Source: Marinobacterium lacunae (lineage in GTDB: Bacteria; Pseudomonadota; Gammaproteobacteria; Pseudomonadales; Balneatricaceae). Taken from it: a stretch of DNA of 64,000 nt. Positions within the stretch are counted from its first letter, which is position 1; every line of letters starts with the position of its first letter. The position numbers and the translations under genes are program-made. The stretch is taken from NCBI RefSeq assembly GCF_000705555.1, contig NZ_JMQN01000057.1, positions 62,001 through 126,000 on the forward strand, given 5' to 3'. Under the pieces are notes generated by a model. That model was not told where the DNA came from, made no database searches, and worked only from the letters and a program-made list of their open reading frames with translations. Shown piece after piece: positions 48,395 through 57,954 of this stretch.

Positions 48395-49438
48395 TTAACG
48401 TGCCTGAAAATCCAACATTCTCTGCAAAGGCAGCCTGGCGCGCTCGACCAGATCTGATGACACCTCGATCTCGTCTCGACCGGTTTCCAGTGCCTGCAGG
48501 ATATTATCCAAGCCATTCATCGCCATCCACGGACAGTGAGCGCAGCTCCGGCAGGTTGCACCACTGCCACCCGTAGGGGCCTCAATAAAGGTTTTTCCGG
48601 GAGCCGCCTGCTGCATCTTGTAAAAGATTCCGCGATCTGTCGCCACGATGAACATCGAGTGCGGCAACTCCTGTGCAGCTTTGATCAACTGCGACGTCGA
48701 ACCAACCGCATCAGCCAGCTCAATAACCGATTCCGGTGACTCGGGGTGCACAAGAATACCGGCATCCGGATAGACCTGCTTGAGGTCCTTGAGCCCTTTC
48801 GCCTTGAACTCTTCGTGAACGATACAAGCGCCGTCCCACAGCAGCATTTCAGCATCAGTCTGTTTTTGAACGTAGGCGCCAAGATGCTTATCAGGTGCCC
48901 AAATGATCTTTTTACCCTGATCGGCGAGATGCTCGACAACCTGCAATGCGATGCTGGAGGTCACGACCCAATCCGCCCGGGCCTTAACCGCCGCCGAGGT
49001 ATTGGCATATACCACAACCTCATGATCTGGATGCTCGTCACAGAAGGCTGAAAACTCCTCAATAGGACATCCCAGATCAAGTGAGCAGGTAGCCTCGATA
49101 GTGGGCATCAACACACGCTTCTCAGGGCTCAAAATCTTGGCGGTTTCGCCCATAAAGCGAACACCTGCCACGATCAATGTACTGGCAGAACTACGTGCCC
49201 CGAATCTCGCCATCTCCAGCGAATCGGCTACAAGACCGCCGGTCTTCTCTGCAAGCGCCTGAACCAGAGGGTCGGTATAGTAATGCGCCACCAAACAGGC
49301 ATCTTTCTCTTTCAGCAACGACTGAATGCGCTGAGTGTAGGACTCGATCTGCTCGGGACTCAGAGCTGATGGCATATGTTCCTGGGCGAAATGCTCCTGA
49401 ACGAGTATTCGGTCGTCAATTTCAGGCTTGGTCAACAT
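48395..49438 (-). CDS. nadA: quinolinate synthase NadA
   Basis: NadA uses a [4Fe-4S] cluster to condense iminoaspartate with dihydroxyacetone phosphate to quinolinate in NAD synthesis. The 347-residue protein shows the three cluster cysteine regions [22 protein letters not shown] and [11 protein letters not shown], plus [16 protein letters not shown] and [20 protein letters not shown]. nadB is not in the window. The chosen ATG is preceded by AAAGAG; a second in-frame ATG 21 codons later is also possible. tRNA-Lys genes lie upstream on the same strand. Confidence 0.96.
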   Translation of the reverse strand: MLTKPEIDDRILVQEHFAQEHMPSALSPEQIESYTQRIQSLLKEKDACLVAHYYTDPLVQALAEKTGGLVADSLEMARFGARSSASTLIVAGVRFMGETAKILSPEKRVLMPTIEATCSLDLGCPIEEFSAFCDEHPDHEVVVYANTSAAVKARADWVVTSSIALQVVEHLADQGKKIIWAPDKHLGAYVQKQTDAEMLLWDGACIVHEEFKAKGLKDLKQVYPDAGILVHPESPESVIELADAVGSTSQLIKAAQELPHSMFIVATDRGIFYKMQQAAPGKTFIEAPTGGSGATCRSCAHCPWMAMNGLDNILQALETGRDEIEVSSDLVERARLPLQRMLDFQAR

Positions 49439-49584
49439 AGGCTCTTTCTTCGTTTAACTAGAGTAACTGAGCGGAATTTCGGAGAGGCGCAAAGTATACC
49501 ACAACAATACGTTAGACAGACCGCCCCAAAAACGATTCCCTTTGGTGGTACAGCCCAACCCGAGTTAATGGAAAATCGAAAAAA

Positions 49585-49660
49585 TGGTGGGTCGTATAGG
49601 ACTTGAACCTATGACCAATTGGTTAAAAGCCAACTGCTCTACCAACTGAGCTAACGACCC
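49585..49660 (-). tRNA. tRNA-Lys (anticodon TTT), distal copy
   Basis: The minus strand has a 76-base cloverleaf starting GGGTCGTTAGCTCAG, with anticodon loop CTTTTAA (TTT), T arm ATAGGTTCAAGTCCTAT and encoded CCA. It is identical to the copy at 49702-49777. Confidence 0.97.
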
Positions 49661-49669
49661 GCTGCGGAC

Positions 49670-49688
49670 AACAGGCGAACGGCCTGTT
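49670..49688. other. hairpin in the spacer between the two tRNA-Lys genes
   Basis: AACAGGC and GCCTGTT pair around a five-base loop. It lacks a U-run on the tRNA strand, so it more likely aids processing of a joint precursor than terminates it. Confidence 0.35.
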
Positions 49689-49701
49689 TTAAGGCAGGAA
49701 A

Positions 49702-49777
49702 TGGTGGGTCGTATAGGACTTGAACCTATGACCAATTGGTTAAAAGCCAACTGCTCTACCAACTGAGCTAACGACCC
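49702..49777 (-). tRNA. tRNA-Lys (anticodon TTT), proximal copy
   Basis: This is a second 76-base tRNA-Lys with the same sequence, CCA included, 41 bases upstream of the distal copy. Both are probably transcribed from the promoter at 49793-49820. Confidence 0.97.
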
Positions 49778-49792
49778 GCCGTAGGGCTGCGC

Positions 49793-49820
49793 ATTTTACG
49801 CAGACAGGCGCGAAAGGCAA
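49793..49820 (-). promoter_or_regulatory. stable-RNA promoter of the tRNA-Lys pair
   Basis: On the minus strand TTGCCT (49820-49815) and TAAAAT (49798-49793) are 16 bases apart, followed by a GC-rich discriminator GCGCAGCCC. These features are typical of stringently controlled tRNA promoters. Confidence 0.65.
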
Positions 49821-49833
49821 CCCCTAAATTCAA

Positions 49834-50517
49834 TTAAACGACATATGGTGTAGGATCTTCGACCCTTGCATCAGCGAACCCTTTAGCTCGCAGGCGACAA
49901 CTGTCGCAATGACCACAGGCGCGCCCCTGATCATCCGCCTGATAACAGGACAATGTTTTGCTGTAGTCGACGCCCAGCGCCAACCCAGCCTTGATGATTT
50001 CAGCCTTGGTCAGGTCTATCAATGGCGTTTCGATATGGATCGGTTCACCACTCACGCCGTTGCGTGTGGCAAGGTTAGCCATCTTTTCAAAGGCTTCAAT
50101 AAATTCCGGGCGACAATCCGGGTATCCCGAGTAATCGACTGCATTTACACCAATAAAAATGGCTTCTGCATGCAGTACTTCAGCCCAACCCAACGCCAAC
50201 GAAAGAAACACGGTGTTGCGGGCAGGCACATACGTCACCGGTATGCCTTCTGTTTCCCCATCAGGCACATCAATGGAGGTATCGGTCAGTGCCGAACCAC
50301 CGAAATCTTCAAGATTCAGACGCAATACACGGTGTTCTGTAACGTCCATATCCTGCGCGATACTGCGCGCTGCATTCAGCTCGGTCTGTGATCTCTGGCC
50401 GTAATCAAAGCTAAGTACATGGCAGCTGTAGCCACGTGATTTCGCAATGGCCAGCGCCGTTGCTGAATCGAGACCGCCGGATAACAACACCACGGCTCGT
50501 TTCTGCGAGTCTTTCAT
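49834..50517 (-). CDS. queC: 7-cyano-7-deazaguanine synthase QueC
   Basis: QueC makes preQ0 from carboxydeazaguanine in queuosine synthesis. The 227-residue protein has the PP-loop SGGLDS at residues 13-18 and the zinc site of four Cys in [18 protein letters not shown]. In P. aeruginosa queE stands beside queC; here cpoB is followed directly by queC and queE is absent. It is 13 bases after cpoB. Confidence 0.97.
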   Translation of the reverse strand: MKDSQKRAVVLLSGGLDSATALAIAKSRGYSCHVLSFDYGQRSQTELNAARSIAQDMDVTEHRVLRLNLEDFGGSALTDTSIDVPDGETEGIPVTYVPARNTVFLSLALGWAEVLHAEAIFIGVNAVDYSGYPDCRPEFIEAFEKMANLATRNGVSGEPIHIETPLIDLTKAEIIKAGLALGVDYSKTLSCYQADDQGRACGHCDSCRLRAKGFADARVEDPTPYVV

Positions 50518-50530
50518 CGAATAACCTGTT

Positions 50531-51352
50531 TTAACGTGACGAGTAATTCCGCGCGAGGCCCGCAGCTGAACTCTGTGGATACAGTTCGATCAGGCGTTGA
50601 AAAGCCTGCCGCGCAGCTTCGATATTCCCCAACCTGTCCTCTACCACGCCCAATTTATACATGGCATCGGGTACTTTGGCATGTTGCGGATACTGGTCGA
50701 CCACCCTTTTGAAGGCGTTCTTTGCCGATTCCAACGACTGCTGAGCCAAGTCAATTTCACCTATCCAATAGTAGGCATTGGCAGCATTACGACTATTCGG
50801 GTAATCGCTTATAAATTGCTCAAAGGCCGCTTTGGATTCGGAGAACTTTCGTTCCCGAACCAGCTGAAACGCACTCTGATAGGCTTCCTGATCGCCAAGT
50901 TGCCCAGTTTGCCCAGTTTGCCCGGCAGAAGTAACCGCTTTGACTGACTCAGATGGAGCCGGTACGGGCGTTTCGCCCACGGCCGATGCATCGTCAGGGG
51001 CTACTGATCCCGTTGCTGATGTATCACCCGCCATCGGATCGTTCGCCGCGGCTGTGATCAAGGCGCTGACTCTACGATCGATATCGCGGTAGCGGTCACG
51101 CTGCTCCCGTTCCATACGGTCAATTTTGTGCTGCTGGGTTTCAACCACGCCACGGAGCTGTCGAACCTCTTCCTGTAGCTGTTGAACCAGCAACAAAAGC
51201 TCGCTCTGTCCGGACTGTGAGTATCCACCACGTTGCACCCCACCAGACTGGACTTCAGTGACGGGAATCTGCGTAACAGTGGCGGCAGCCGCTGTGCCTG
51301 ACGCTAGCGTCAGGCACAGCAGCGATACCGCGGGTATGATTTTTTCAATCAT
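50531..51352 (-). CDS. cpoB: Tol-Pal coordinator CpoB (YbgF)
   Basis: CpoB links Tol-Pal constriction with PBP1b-LpoB peptidoglycan synthesis. The 273-residue periplasmic protein has a signal peptide (cleavage after TAAA, about residue 24), a trimeric coiled coil ([20 protein letters not shown] onward, about 50-95), a Ser/Ala/Pro-rich linker containing a short TGQ tandem repeat, and C-terminal TPR repeats ([20 protein letters not shown] onward). The start shares one base with the pal stop. Confidence 0.93.
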   Translation of the reverse strand: MIEKIIPAVSLLCLTLASGTAAAATVTQIPVTEVQSGGVQRGGYSQSGQSELLLLVQQLQEEVRQLRGVVETQQHKIDRMEREQRDRYRDIDRRVSALITAAANDPMAGDTSATGSVAPDDASAVGETPVPAPSESVKAVTSAGQTGQTGQLGDQEAYQSAFQLVRERKFSESKAAFEQFISDYPNSRNAANAYYWIGEIDLAQQSLESAKNAFKRVVDQYPQHAKVPDAMYKLGVVEDRLGNIEAARQAFQRLIELYPQSSAAGLARNYSSR

Positions 51353-51873
51353 TAGCGAGAAACGTATTTCAACTCAACACGACGATTCTGAGCCCAGGAT
51401 GCTTCACCCTGACCCATGACTGCCGGCTTCTCTTCGCCGTAGCTGATAGTCTCGATCTGAGAAGCAGAAGCACCGTTCACAACCAACAGGCGCTCTACAG
51501 ACTGTGCACGACGTTCACCCAGGGCGATGTTGTATTCGCGAGTACCGCGCTCGTCCGCATGGCCTTCAAGGCGAACAGACGCTGACGGATGAGACGCGAG
51601 GTAACGCGCGTGCGCTTCCAGATCGGCAAAACCGTCCTGCTTGACAACTGACTGGTCAAAGTCGAAATAGAACACGGTCTGAAGCTGATTTACATCAGTC
51701 ATATCGCTTCCGCTTACACCCGCACCGTTAGAGCCATAGGCGTTAGCGCTACCATCCTGCCCAGACATACCGGCATCACCGGCATCAGTGGTCGTGCTAG
51801 TGGTGCTACAACCGGCCGCCCAGATAACGGCTGCACCGAGGGCGGCTGCTTTCATTACGTTCAACGCTCGCAT
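51352..51873 (-). CDS. pal: peptidoglycan-associated lipoprotein Pal
   Basis: Pal anchors the outer membrane to peptidoglycan. The 173-residue lipoprotein has a lipobox WAAGC (Cys about residue 22), a Gly/Ser/Thr-rich linker with several TTD/GDAG repeats, and an OmpA-type domain with the peptidoglycan-binding motif LEGHADERGTREYNIALGE. AGGAG lies 7-8 bases before the ATG. A 158-base gap to tolB suggests an additional promoter for pal-cpoB. Confidence 0.97.
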   Translation of the reverse strand: MRALNVMKAAALGAAVIWAAGCSTTSTTTDAGDAGMSGQDGSANAYGSNGAGVSGSDMTDVNQLQTVFYFDFDQSVVKQDGFADLEAHARYLASHPSASVRLEGHADERGTREYNIALGERRAQSVERLLVVNGASASQIETISYGEEKPAVMGQGEASWAQNRRVELKYVSR

Positions 51874-51952
51874 TTAACTCTCCTAATTAAGGCTAAGGTT
51901 TACGACCACACAAATTGTTGATTACGCTAATCTTCGCATTAGCGCTTTGCAA

Positions 51953-51981
51953 GAGGCGCCAAAACAAAAAGATGGCACCTC
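51953..51981 (-). terminator. possible weak terminator between tolB and pal
   Basis: On the minus strand GAGGTGCC and GGCGCCTC (one G-U pair) form an 8-bp stem around a 13-base T-rich loop, 50 bases after tolB. There is no downstream U-run, so it may only attenuate. Confidence 0.3.
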
Positions 51982-52031
51982 AATTCAGCCCCCAAAGGAA
52001 CGTCTCCCCTGAGCAACAGATTGCAAATTCG

Positions 52032-53333
52032 TTAGTTCAAATACGGACTCCAGGCAGGTTCTCGCACATCACCGCCCTGATTGGGCATTCTAAACCGTAC
52101 CTGACCATCCAGAGATACCGCAGACAGCACCCCACGCCCATTTTCCTGAGTCGCATAAATGATGATGCTGCCATTAGGTGCAATACTGGGCGACTCTTCC
52201 AATCCAGCCTGCGTCAGTATATCCAGACGCCCTGTTTTCAAATCCTGCACCGCGATAGTGAAATCCGACCCTTGTGGGCGATGCACCATCGCCAGAAAAC
52301 GACCATCCTGCGTGAGGCGCCCGCGGGCATTATAGTTACCCTCGTAGGTGAGCCTTTCGAGATTTCGGCTGGCCAGATCAAGTTTATAGATCTGGGGCTG
52401 TCCACCACGGTCGGAGGTAAACAATATTGCCTTGCCGTCCGGCGTCCATGTCGGCTCCGTATCGATGCTGTAGTGCCGCGTAATACGCTGCAACTGGCGC
52501 GTCACCAAATCCAGCACGTATATTTCCGGGTTACCATCCTTGGACAGCACCAGCGCCATCCGGTTACCATCGGGCGACCAGGCTGGCGCACCGTTCAGAC
52601 CCTGAAACGACTGAATACGCTCGCGCTTACCCGTTGCGAGGTATTGCACATAAATCGCCGGACGGCCCGACTCGAAAGACACATATGCCAGCTTACGACC
52701 GTCACGGGACCAGGACGGCGACATGATCGGTTCTTTGGATTCAAGAATGGTGCGAGGACGGGCGCCATCCCAGTCAGCCAGCTGCAACCGATAACGCGCA
52801 TTCTGATTACCCAACCGCTCGGCCGTGACATAGACGATACGCGTGGAGAAGGCACCTTTCAGCCCCGTCAGTGCTTCGAAAATCTGGTCTGAAATATAGT
52901 GAGCGGCATCTCGCAGGTGGTTAACGTCACTCTCGACTCTCTGTCCGATAACACGCTGCTCCTTGAGCACGTTGTACAGTTCGAACTGTATGGCAACGCG
53001 CCCACCTTCACCGGGCTCAATGCGACCGATGACGATGTAGTCAGCGCCGGTTACCCGCCAGTCGCGAAAAAACACCTCTGACTGCCGGGTTGGAAACCCA
53101 AGCATACTGGTGCGCGGCAACGCCTTGAAAAATCCGCTTCGGGCCAGATCCTGCCCCACGATCTCTGCTACATCTTCAGACAGCGCTTGCCCACCACTCC
53201 AACCAAACGGCACAACTGCAACTGGCGTCGGAGCCTCAACCCCCTGGGTGACCTCAACGACTAACTCGGCACGCGCACTGACTGCCAAAAACATCAAGCA
53301 GATCGTGATCAGCATCTGTCTCATATTTACCAC
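52032..53333 (-). CDS. tolB: Tol-Pal periplasmic protein TolB
   Basis: TolB is the periplasmic beta-propeller that binds Pal. The 433-residue protein has a signal peptide ending near ARA (residue 21), an N-terminal alpha/beta domain, and six WD40-like blades with the repeated patterns [30 protein letters not shown] and [15 protein letters not shown]. The start may be at M1 (53333) or M4 ([10 protein letters not shown]). It overlaps tolA by 7 bases. Confidence 0.97.
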   Translation of the reverse strand: MVNMRQMLITICLMFLAVSARAELVVEVTQGVEAPTPVAVVPFGWSGGQALSEDVAEIVGQDLARSGFFKALPRTSMLGFPTRQSEVFFRDWRVTGADYIVIGRIEPGEGGRVAIQFELYNVLKEQRVIGQRVESDVNHLRDAAHYISDQIFEALTGLKGAFSTRIVYVTAERLGNQNARYRLQLADWDGARPRTILESKEPIMSPSWSRDGRKLAYVSFESGRPAIYVQYLATGKRERIQSFQGLNGAPAWSPDGNRMALVLSKDGNPEIYVLDLVTRQLQRITRHYSIDTEPTWTPDGKAILFTSDRGGQPQIYKLDLASRNLERLTYEGNYNARGRLTQDGRFLAMVHRPQGSDFTIAVQDLKTGRLDILTQAGLEESPSIAPNGSIIIYATQENGRGVLSAVSLDGQVRFRMPNQGGDVREPAWSPYLN

Positions 53334-54247
53334 CTCAGTCCCTCCGGCCTGAACACTATGTGTATTGACCTTAATCGACGCTCAAACAGTATGGGGTCAA
53401 CTTCCGCCACACGCTCGAAACGCTCAGTCCTGTAAACAGCCTGCAATGCCGAATTATCAAACGCCGCATCGCCGCTACTTTTGTAAATGCTGGCCTGGTC
53501 GACTTCACCATTACCTAGAAGTCGAATCGCCACAACGGCCTCCATACCGTTTCGGGCCGTCTTTGGCACCAACCAGTTCCTCTGAATCAGGGCCTGCATG
53601 TACCCCTGAATATCCCCTACAACTGATTCAGCGCGCTGCTGGGCAGCCTGACGCGCCTGCTCAGCCGCCTTCGCCTTGGCGGCAGCCTCGGCCTGCGCTT
53701 TTGCCGCTGCTTCTGCCTTGGCTTTAGCCTGCGCCTCGGCTTTAGCCTTTGCTGCAGCCTCGGCCTTGGCCTTCTGTTCAGCTTCTTTCTTTGCCTGCGC
53801 CTGTTTCTTGGCAGCCTCTTCAGCTTTGCGCTTCGCTAATGCTTCGGCCTTTTTCTTGGCTTCAAGTTCAGCCTGTTTCTTTTTGGCGGCCTCATCGGCT
53901 TTCCGCTTTTGTTCAGCTACCTGTTTCTGGCGCTGCGCCTCTTCTGCCGCCTTCTGCTTTTTGAGCTCTTGCTGGCGTGCCGTTTCGGCCTCTCTCCGCG
54001 CATTTTCCTGCGCAGCCTTTTCTGCCGCCTGCCTTTGCTCAGCCTTATCGTCTGGCGTTGGCGCAGGCGCAGGAGGCGCCACCTGCTGACTGAACGACTC
54101 CAGATCGATCATGCGAGCCTGGATGTGAGGCACCGAACGTCTCTCCGGCTCAACGTCACCTATCCAGTGATTGAGCAGCGCCCCCAGAACAACGACATGC
54201 AGACATGTCGCAAGCAGGGTCGGCAACCCATAACTGCGAATATCCAC
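53327..54247 (-). CDS. tolA: Tol-Pal inner-membrane protein TolA
   Basis: TolA spans the periplasm and couples the TolQR motor to TolB-Pal. The 306-residue protein has one N-terminal helix ([19 protein letters not shown]), a Pro/Ala hinge (APPAPAPTP), a long Lys/Ala/Glu-rich helix (about 65-205, with many KAKAEA units), and a C-terminal domain (about 210-306) carrying the TonB-like segment [18 protein letters not shown]. It is shorter than E. coli TolA (421) because of the reduced helix. Confidence 0.95.
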   Translation of the reverse strand: MDIRSYGLPTLLATCLHVVVLGALLNHWIGDVEPERRSVPHIQARMIDLESFSQQVAPPAPAPTPDDKAEQRQAAEKAAQENARREAETARQQELKKQKAAEEAQRQKQVAEQKRKADEAAKKKQAELEAKKKAEALAKRKAEEAAKKQAQAKKEAEQKAKAEAAAKAKAEAQAKAKAEAAAKAQAEAAAKAKAAEQARQAAQQRAESVVGDIQGYMQALIQRNWLVPKTARNGMEAVVAIRLLGNGEVDQASIYKSSGDAAFDNSALQAVYRTERFERVAEVDPILFERRLRSIHIVFRPEGLRW

Positions 54248-54251
54248 TACA

Positions 54252-54686
54252 TCACTCCGTCACCAGTCCGACACTGGAGGCTCCGGCCCCCTTCAGCAGG
54301 ACCATAAGCTGAATGACGGCATCATAGTTGACGTCTCGATCACCCCTGACCAGCAACAACTTATCCGGCTTAACGCTAAGCACTTTGCCTACTCGGTCTG
54401 CCACTTCCTGCGCCGATATGGGGGTAGTTTCATCTTCGCCACCTACATTGATGTAGTACGCCCCCTTCTTGTCGACAGACACAATAAGAGGCTCGTCATC
54501 CTCTGTACTCACCGGTTCTGCTGAGGTTTGCGGCAAGTCTATATCGATACCCTGCGTAAGCATCGGCGCGGTGACCATGAATATGATCAATAGCACCATG
54601 GTGACATCGATATAGGGAACAACGTTAATTTCAGCGTTGAGTTTGCGCTTCTTTCGTGTGCGCCCGATCCCGCTCATCCTAGACAA
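54252..54686 (-). CDS. tolR: Tol-Pal motor subunit TolR
   Basis: TolR (144 residues) is a single-helix motor protein of the ExbD/MotB type. The helix VPYIDVTMVLLIIFMVTAPM contains the proton-path Asp (INVVPYID). The periplasmic domain follows and ends with the conserved LVRGDRDVNYDAVIQLMVLL. It starts 2 bases after tolQ. Confidence 0.97.
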   Translation of the reverse strand: MSRMSGIGRTRKKRKLNAEINVVPYIDVTMVLLIIFMVTAPMLTQGIDIDLPQTSAEPVSTEDDEPLIVSVDKKGAYYINVGGEDETTPISAQEVADRVGKVLSVKPDKLLLVRGDRDVNYDAVIQLMVLLKGAGASSVGLVTE

Positions 54687-54688
54687 CC

Positions 54689-55366
54689 TCAGGCCGCATG
54701 TACTCGCCGATACAGAATGCTGGCAAATTCATCGGCAAATGTTTCGTAACTATTGAGCAACCACTCAGACTTCGCCGAAAAACGGTTATAGGCGATAACG
54801 GCCGGAATGGCGGCAAAGAGCCCCATCGCTGTTGCAACGAGCGCTTCAGAAATACCCGGAGCAACCGAAGCCAGGGTGGCTTGATGGACGTTTGCCAGTC
54901 CACGGAACGCATTCATAATGCCCCATACAGTCCCGAACAAACCGATATAGGGGCTGGTCGAACCTACAGTCGCCAAAAATGGCAAATGCCGTTCCAGACG
55001 CTCCTCTTCGCGTGCCAAAGAGACACGCATACTACGCTGCACGCCGTTCATAACAACGTCAGGATCAACACCGGGCTGCTTGGTCAGTCGGGTAAACTCC
55101 TTGAGGCCTGCACGAAAAATATTCTCCGCCCCACATGCCTGATCCGGCGCATTGTTGACCTCTCGGTAAAGATGACTTAAATCGATACCGGACCAGAATC
55201 TGTCTTCAAAATCACGCAGTGTATTCTGTGCTCTGCGCAGGACCTGTCGGCGTTGAAAAATCATCACCCAGGAGAGAAACGACGCCAGCAGCAGCATCAG
55301 CATAACCAGCTGAACGACAAAACTGGCATTGAGTACCAGGCCCCAGATCGACAACTTGTCTTCCAC
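54689..55366 (-). CDS. tolQ: Tol-Pal motor subunit TolQ
   Basis: TolQ (225 residues) is the ExbB/MotA-type proton channel subunit with three helices. Helix 1 is VQLVMLMLLLASFLSWVMIF; helices 2 and 3 are in TVGSTSPYIGLFGTVWGIMN and TAMGLFAAIPAVIAYN, which carry the conserved Thr and Pro of the proton path. It is the first gene of tolQRAB-pal-cpoB and lies 23 bases after ybgC. Confidence 0.97.
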   Translation of the reverse strand: MEDKLSIWGLVLNASFVVQLVMLMLLLASFLSWVMIFQRRQVLRRAQNTLRDFEDRFWSGIDLSHLYREVNNAPDQACGAENIFRAGLKEFTRLTKQPGVDPDVVMNGVQRSMRVSLAREEERLERHLPFLATVGSTSPYIGLFGTVWGIMNAFRGLANVHQATLASVAPGISEALVATAMGLFAAIPAVIAYNRFSAKSEWLLNSYETFADEFASILYRRVHAA

Positions 55367-55389
55367 TTACTTCTCCTAAATACGAACAA

Positions 55390-55800
55390 TCAATCCGGCA
55401 TATTATTCAGCGCCATCACCAGCTCACGGGGCCAGCGTCTTGGCTTGAAAGTCTGACTGTTAACACACGCAACCCGAACGCGCCCTTCACAGAGCACCTG
55501 CCCTGAATGGCTGTCGAGAATCGTTTGGTTAAAGATAAGACTCGCAGCGCCAGCCTCTTCGATGGCGCTATGGACAATAAGTTCATCATCAAGACGGGCG
55601 GGTTTTAGATAACGGCTTTCGACACTGTGCACGACAAACAGGCAAAAATCCTCAGCCAATCGCTGCTGAGAGTACCCGTGCTGCCGTAGCATTTCGGTAC
55701 GCGCTCGCTCCATGAACTTGAGATAGTTCACATAATAAACAATGCCACCAAAATCAGTATCTTCAATATAGACGCGCAACGGCCATTCAAACGCCATCAA
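55390..55800 (-). CDS. ybgC: acyl-CoA thioesterase YbgC
   Basis: YbgC is a hotdog-fold thioesterase of the 4-hydroxybenzoyl-CoA type, commonly found ahead of tolQ. The 136-residue protein has the catalytic Asp region EDTDFGGIVYYVNYLKFMER and VHSVESRYLKPARLDDELIV. The E. coli enzyme acts on short-chain or malonyl-CoA and associates with phospholipid synthesis enzymes. Confidence 0.95.
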   Translation of the reverse strand: MMAFEWPLRVYIEDTDFGGIVYYVNYLKFMERARTEMLRQHGYSQQRLAEDFCLFVVHSVESRYLKPARLDDELIVHSAIEEAGAASLIFNQTILDSHSGQVLCEGRVRVACVNSQTFKPRRWPRELVMALNNMPD

Positions 55801-55870
55801 TCAACCCAGCATGGTGAATGAAGGCACACAATAGCAGGCGCAAAATTTTATACAAGCGGGGCCGAAGCCT

Positions 55871-56188
55871 TTATTTACAGGAGGCGCGCCGATTAACTCG
55901 ACTGTTACAGGAGAGGCAAAAACTGGTAGATGGGTCGGCACGAAGCTGGTTCATTTCGATCTCTTCACCGCAGCCAACACAGTACCCGTAAAGGCCGGTA
56001 TCGATGCGTTCAAGCGCTGCATCTACTCGCTGAAGGTCTCTCTGAATCTGATAAACCAGCTCGTCTGCAGCATCCCTGGCCAGATTACCGCTAATCATAG
56101 CCGGGGAGATTGCACTGAGGTCCGCATCCAACTCAGCCCGCAGCTGCTCTAGAGAGTGTCGCAAATTGTTGAGATCGGATCGATTCAC
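55871..56188 (-). CDS. DksA/TraR-family zinc-finger protein, short form
   Basis: The 105-residue protein has an N-terminal helical coiled coil (about 5-70) and a C4 zinc finger CVGCGEEI...FCLSC near residues 74-95. It is shorter than E. coli DksA (151), with a coil about seven residues shorter on the return arm. The tip region ARDAADELV has acidic residues but does not clearly reproduce the D-x-x-D-x-A of DksA. It may modulate RNA polymerase like TraR or DksA paralogues. It stands alone between ybgC and ruvB. Confidence 0.85.
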   Translation of the reverse strand: MNRSDLNNLRHSLEQLRAELDADLSAISPAMISGNLARDAADELVYQIQRDLQRVDAALERIDTGLYGYCVGCGEEIEMNQLRADPSTSFCLSCNSRVNRRASCK

Positions 56189-56294
56189 GGGACTAGCCTG
56201 CCAAAGCCACTTTTAAGCAGATACTAGCAGGCGCCGAAAAGCGTGCTTTGATATTTGTCAGCGTTTCTTACGCATCGCGATACTACTTTGCGAT

Positions 56295-57311
56295 CTATTG
56301 ATCGCGCGCAGGTTTTTCAATACCGAAGTGCAGATAGGCATGGTCCGTCACTACCCTTCCGCGAGGCGTACGCATGATGAAGCCCTGCTGTATCAGGTAG
56401 GGCTCCAGCACATCCTCGATGGTATCCCGCTCCTCGCTTATCGCCGCAGCCAAGTTGTCGACGCCAACAGGTCCGCCGCCGAATTTCTCTATCATCGCCA
56501 GCAGAAGACGGCGATCCATATGATCGAATCCACGCTCATCCACATTAAGCATATTCAAAGCGAGATCGGCAATTTGACGGGTAATGTTTCCCTCCCCTCG
56601 CACCTCGGCGTAGTCCCTAGCACGTCGCAACAATCGATTGGCAATACGGGGGGTACCGCGGGACCGGCAGGCGACCTCCAGGGCTCCGGCCTCTTCAATA
56701 GGCGTCGATGACAACTCAGCAGTGCGCATGACAATACGCGTCAAATCCTCAACGCTGTAGAACTCCAGACGCTGCACAATACCAAAACGGTCGCGAAGCG
56801 GAGAGGTCAGCAGGCCTGCACGGGTCGTGGCACCTACCAACGTAAAGGGCGGCAGATCGATCTTTATAGAGCGCGCGGCCGGCCCTTCACCAATCATGAT
56901 ATCAAGCTGATAGTCTTCCATCGCCGGATACAAAACCTCCTCCACATTGGGACTGAGGCGATGTATCTCATCGATAAACAGCACGTCGTTGGGCTCAAGG
57001 TTGGTCAGAAGCGCGGCCACATCTCCGGCCTTTTCCAACACCGGCCCCGAAGTCGTTTTAATCTGGGAGCCCATCTCATTGGCGATAATATTGGCCAATG
57101 TCGTCTTGCCCAACCCGGGCGGTCCAAAGATCAGCGTATGATCCAGCGCCTCATTACGTTTTCGGGCCGCATGAATAAAGATCTCCATCTGCTCGCGTAC
57201 GCGTGGCTGGCCATGGTAGTCCTCAAGCAGCTTGGGCCGAACGGCGCGGTCCTGCACCTCTTCCGCCGGCATCGCTACTGGACTGATAAAACGATCAGCT
57301 TCAATCTTCAT
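56295..57311 (-). CDS. ruvB: Holliday junction branch-migration helicase RuvB
   Basis: RuvB is the AAA+ motor for branch migration. The 338-residue protein has Walker [10 protein letters not shown], Walker [10 protein letters not shown], sensor GATTRAGLL and the C-terminal winged helix ([17 protein letters not shown]). It lies 16 bases after ruvA in a ruvC-TRIC-ruvA-ruvB operon. Confidence 0.98.
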   Translation of the reverse strand: MKIEADRFISPVAMPAEEVQDRAVRPKLLEDYHGQPRVREQMEIFIHAARKRNEALDHTLIFGPPGLGKTTLANIIANEMGSQIKTTSGPVLEKAGDVAALLTNLEPNDVLFIDEIHRLSPNVEEVLYPAMEDYQLDIMIGEGPAARSIKIDLPPFTLVGATTRAGLLTSPLRDRFGIVQRLEFYSVEDLTRIVMRTAELSSTPIEEAGALEVACRSRGTPRIANRLLRRARDYAEVRGEGNITRQIADLALNMLNVDERGFDHMDRRLLLAMIEKFGGGPVGVDNLAAAISEERDTIEDVLEPYLIQQGFIMRTPRGRVVTDHAYLHFGIEKPARDQ

Positions 57312-57327
57312 TCAATCGGTACTCCGC

Positions 57328-57954
57328 TCAGCCGCTCACCATGGACTTAAGTGACAGTCGAATCAACTCTTCGACGACAGCCCCCTCACCAAGCTCTGAT
57401 GCCGCCTGTTCGACCGCGCGCGTTGCCTGCACAGGCTTGTACCCCAACGCCACCAGCGCACTTTCAGCCTCCGCACGGTTATCGGCGACCGCAACCCGGG
57501 AAGCCCCACCTGGGGAGTCCAACTGGAACTCGGTCATAGTCGGCAGTTCAAGCCGATCAAGCTTGTCTTTCATCTCCACGATCAGGCGTTCGGCCGTTTT
57601 CTTGCCAACCCCGGGAATCCGCACCAGCGTTGCACTGTCTTCGTTATGCACACAGCGAATAAACTCGTCGCAACTGGTTCCGGATAATATTGCCAACGCA
57701 AGTTTGGGCCCAACCCCATTAGTTTTGATCAGAGCGCGAAACAGAACCCGCTCTTTGGCGTCGATAAACGCGTATAGAAGCTGAGCGTCCTCACGCACGA
57801 CCATGTGGGTATGCAGTGTCACCCGCTCGCCAATTGCCGGAAGCTTGTAAAAAGTATTCATCGATGCCTCAAGCTCATAACCGACGCCATGCACATCCAG
57901 CAGCAACCTGGGCGGCTGTTTGTCCGCCACCTCTCCCGTCAAACGCCCTATCAC
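57328..57954 (-). CDS. ruvA: Holliday junction binding protein RuvA
   Basis: RuvA (208 residues) binds four-way junctions and loads RuvB. It has the OB fold ([21 protein letters not shown]), helix-hairpin-helix repeats (IKTNGVGPKLALAILSG and RIPGVGKKTAERLIVEM), and the C-terminal domain binding RuvB (ALVALGYKPVQATRAV). The start overlaps the TRIC gene stop by four bases. Confidence 0.98.
   Translation of the reverse strand: MIGRLTGEVADKQPPRLLLDVHGVGYELEASMNTFYKLPAIGERVTLHTHMVVREDAQLLYAFIDAKERVLFRALIKTNGVGPKLALAILSGTSCDEFIRCVHNEDSATLVRIPGVGKKTAERLIVEMKDKLDRLELPTMTEFQLDSPGGASRVAVADNRAEAESALVALGYKPVQATRAVEQAASELGEGAVVEELIRLSLKSMVSG

Noticed and set aside
51915-52892. 325-codon open frame opposite tolB
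   Set aside because: Covers tolB and the tolB-pal gap in antisense; no motif or translation signal.
53620-54060. Repetitive Ala/Lys/Glu codons considered as a DNA repeat array
   Set aside because: They encode the normal helical domain II of TolA; not a CRISPR or satellite.
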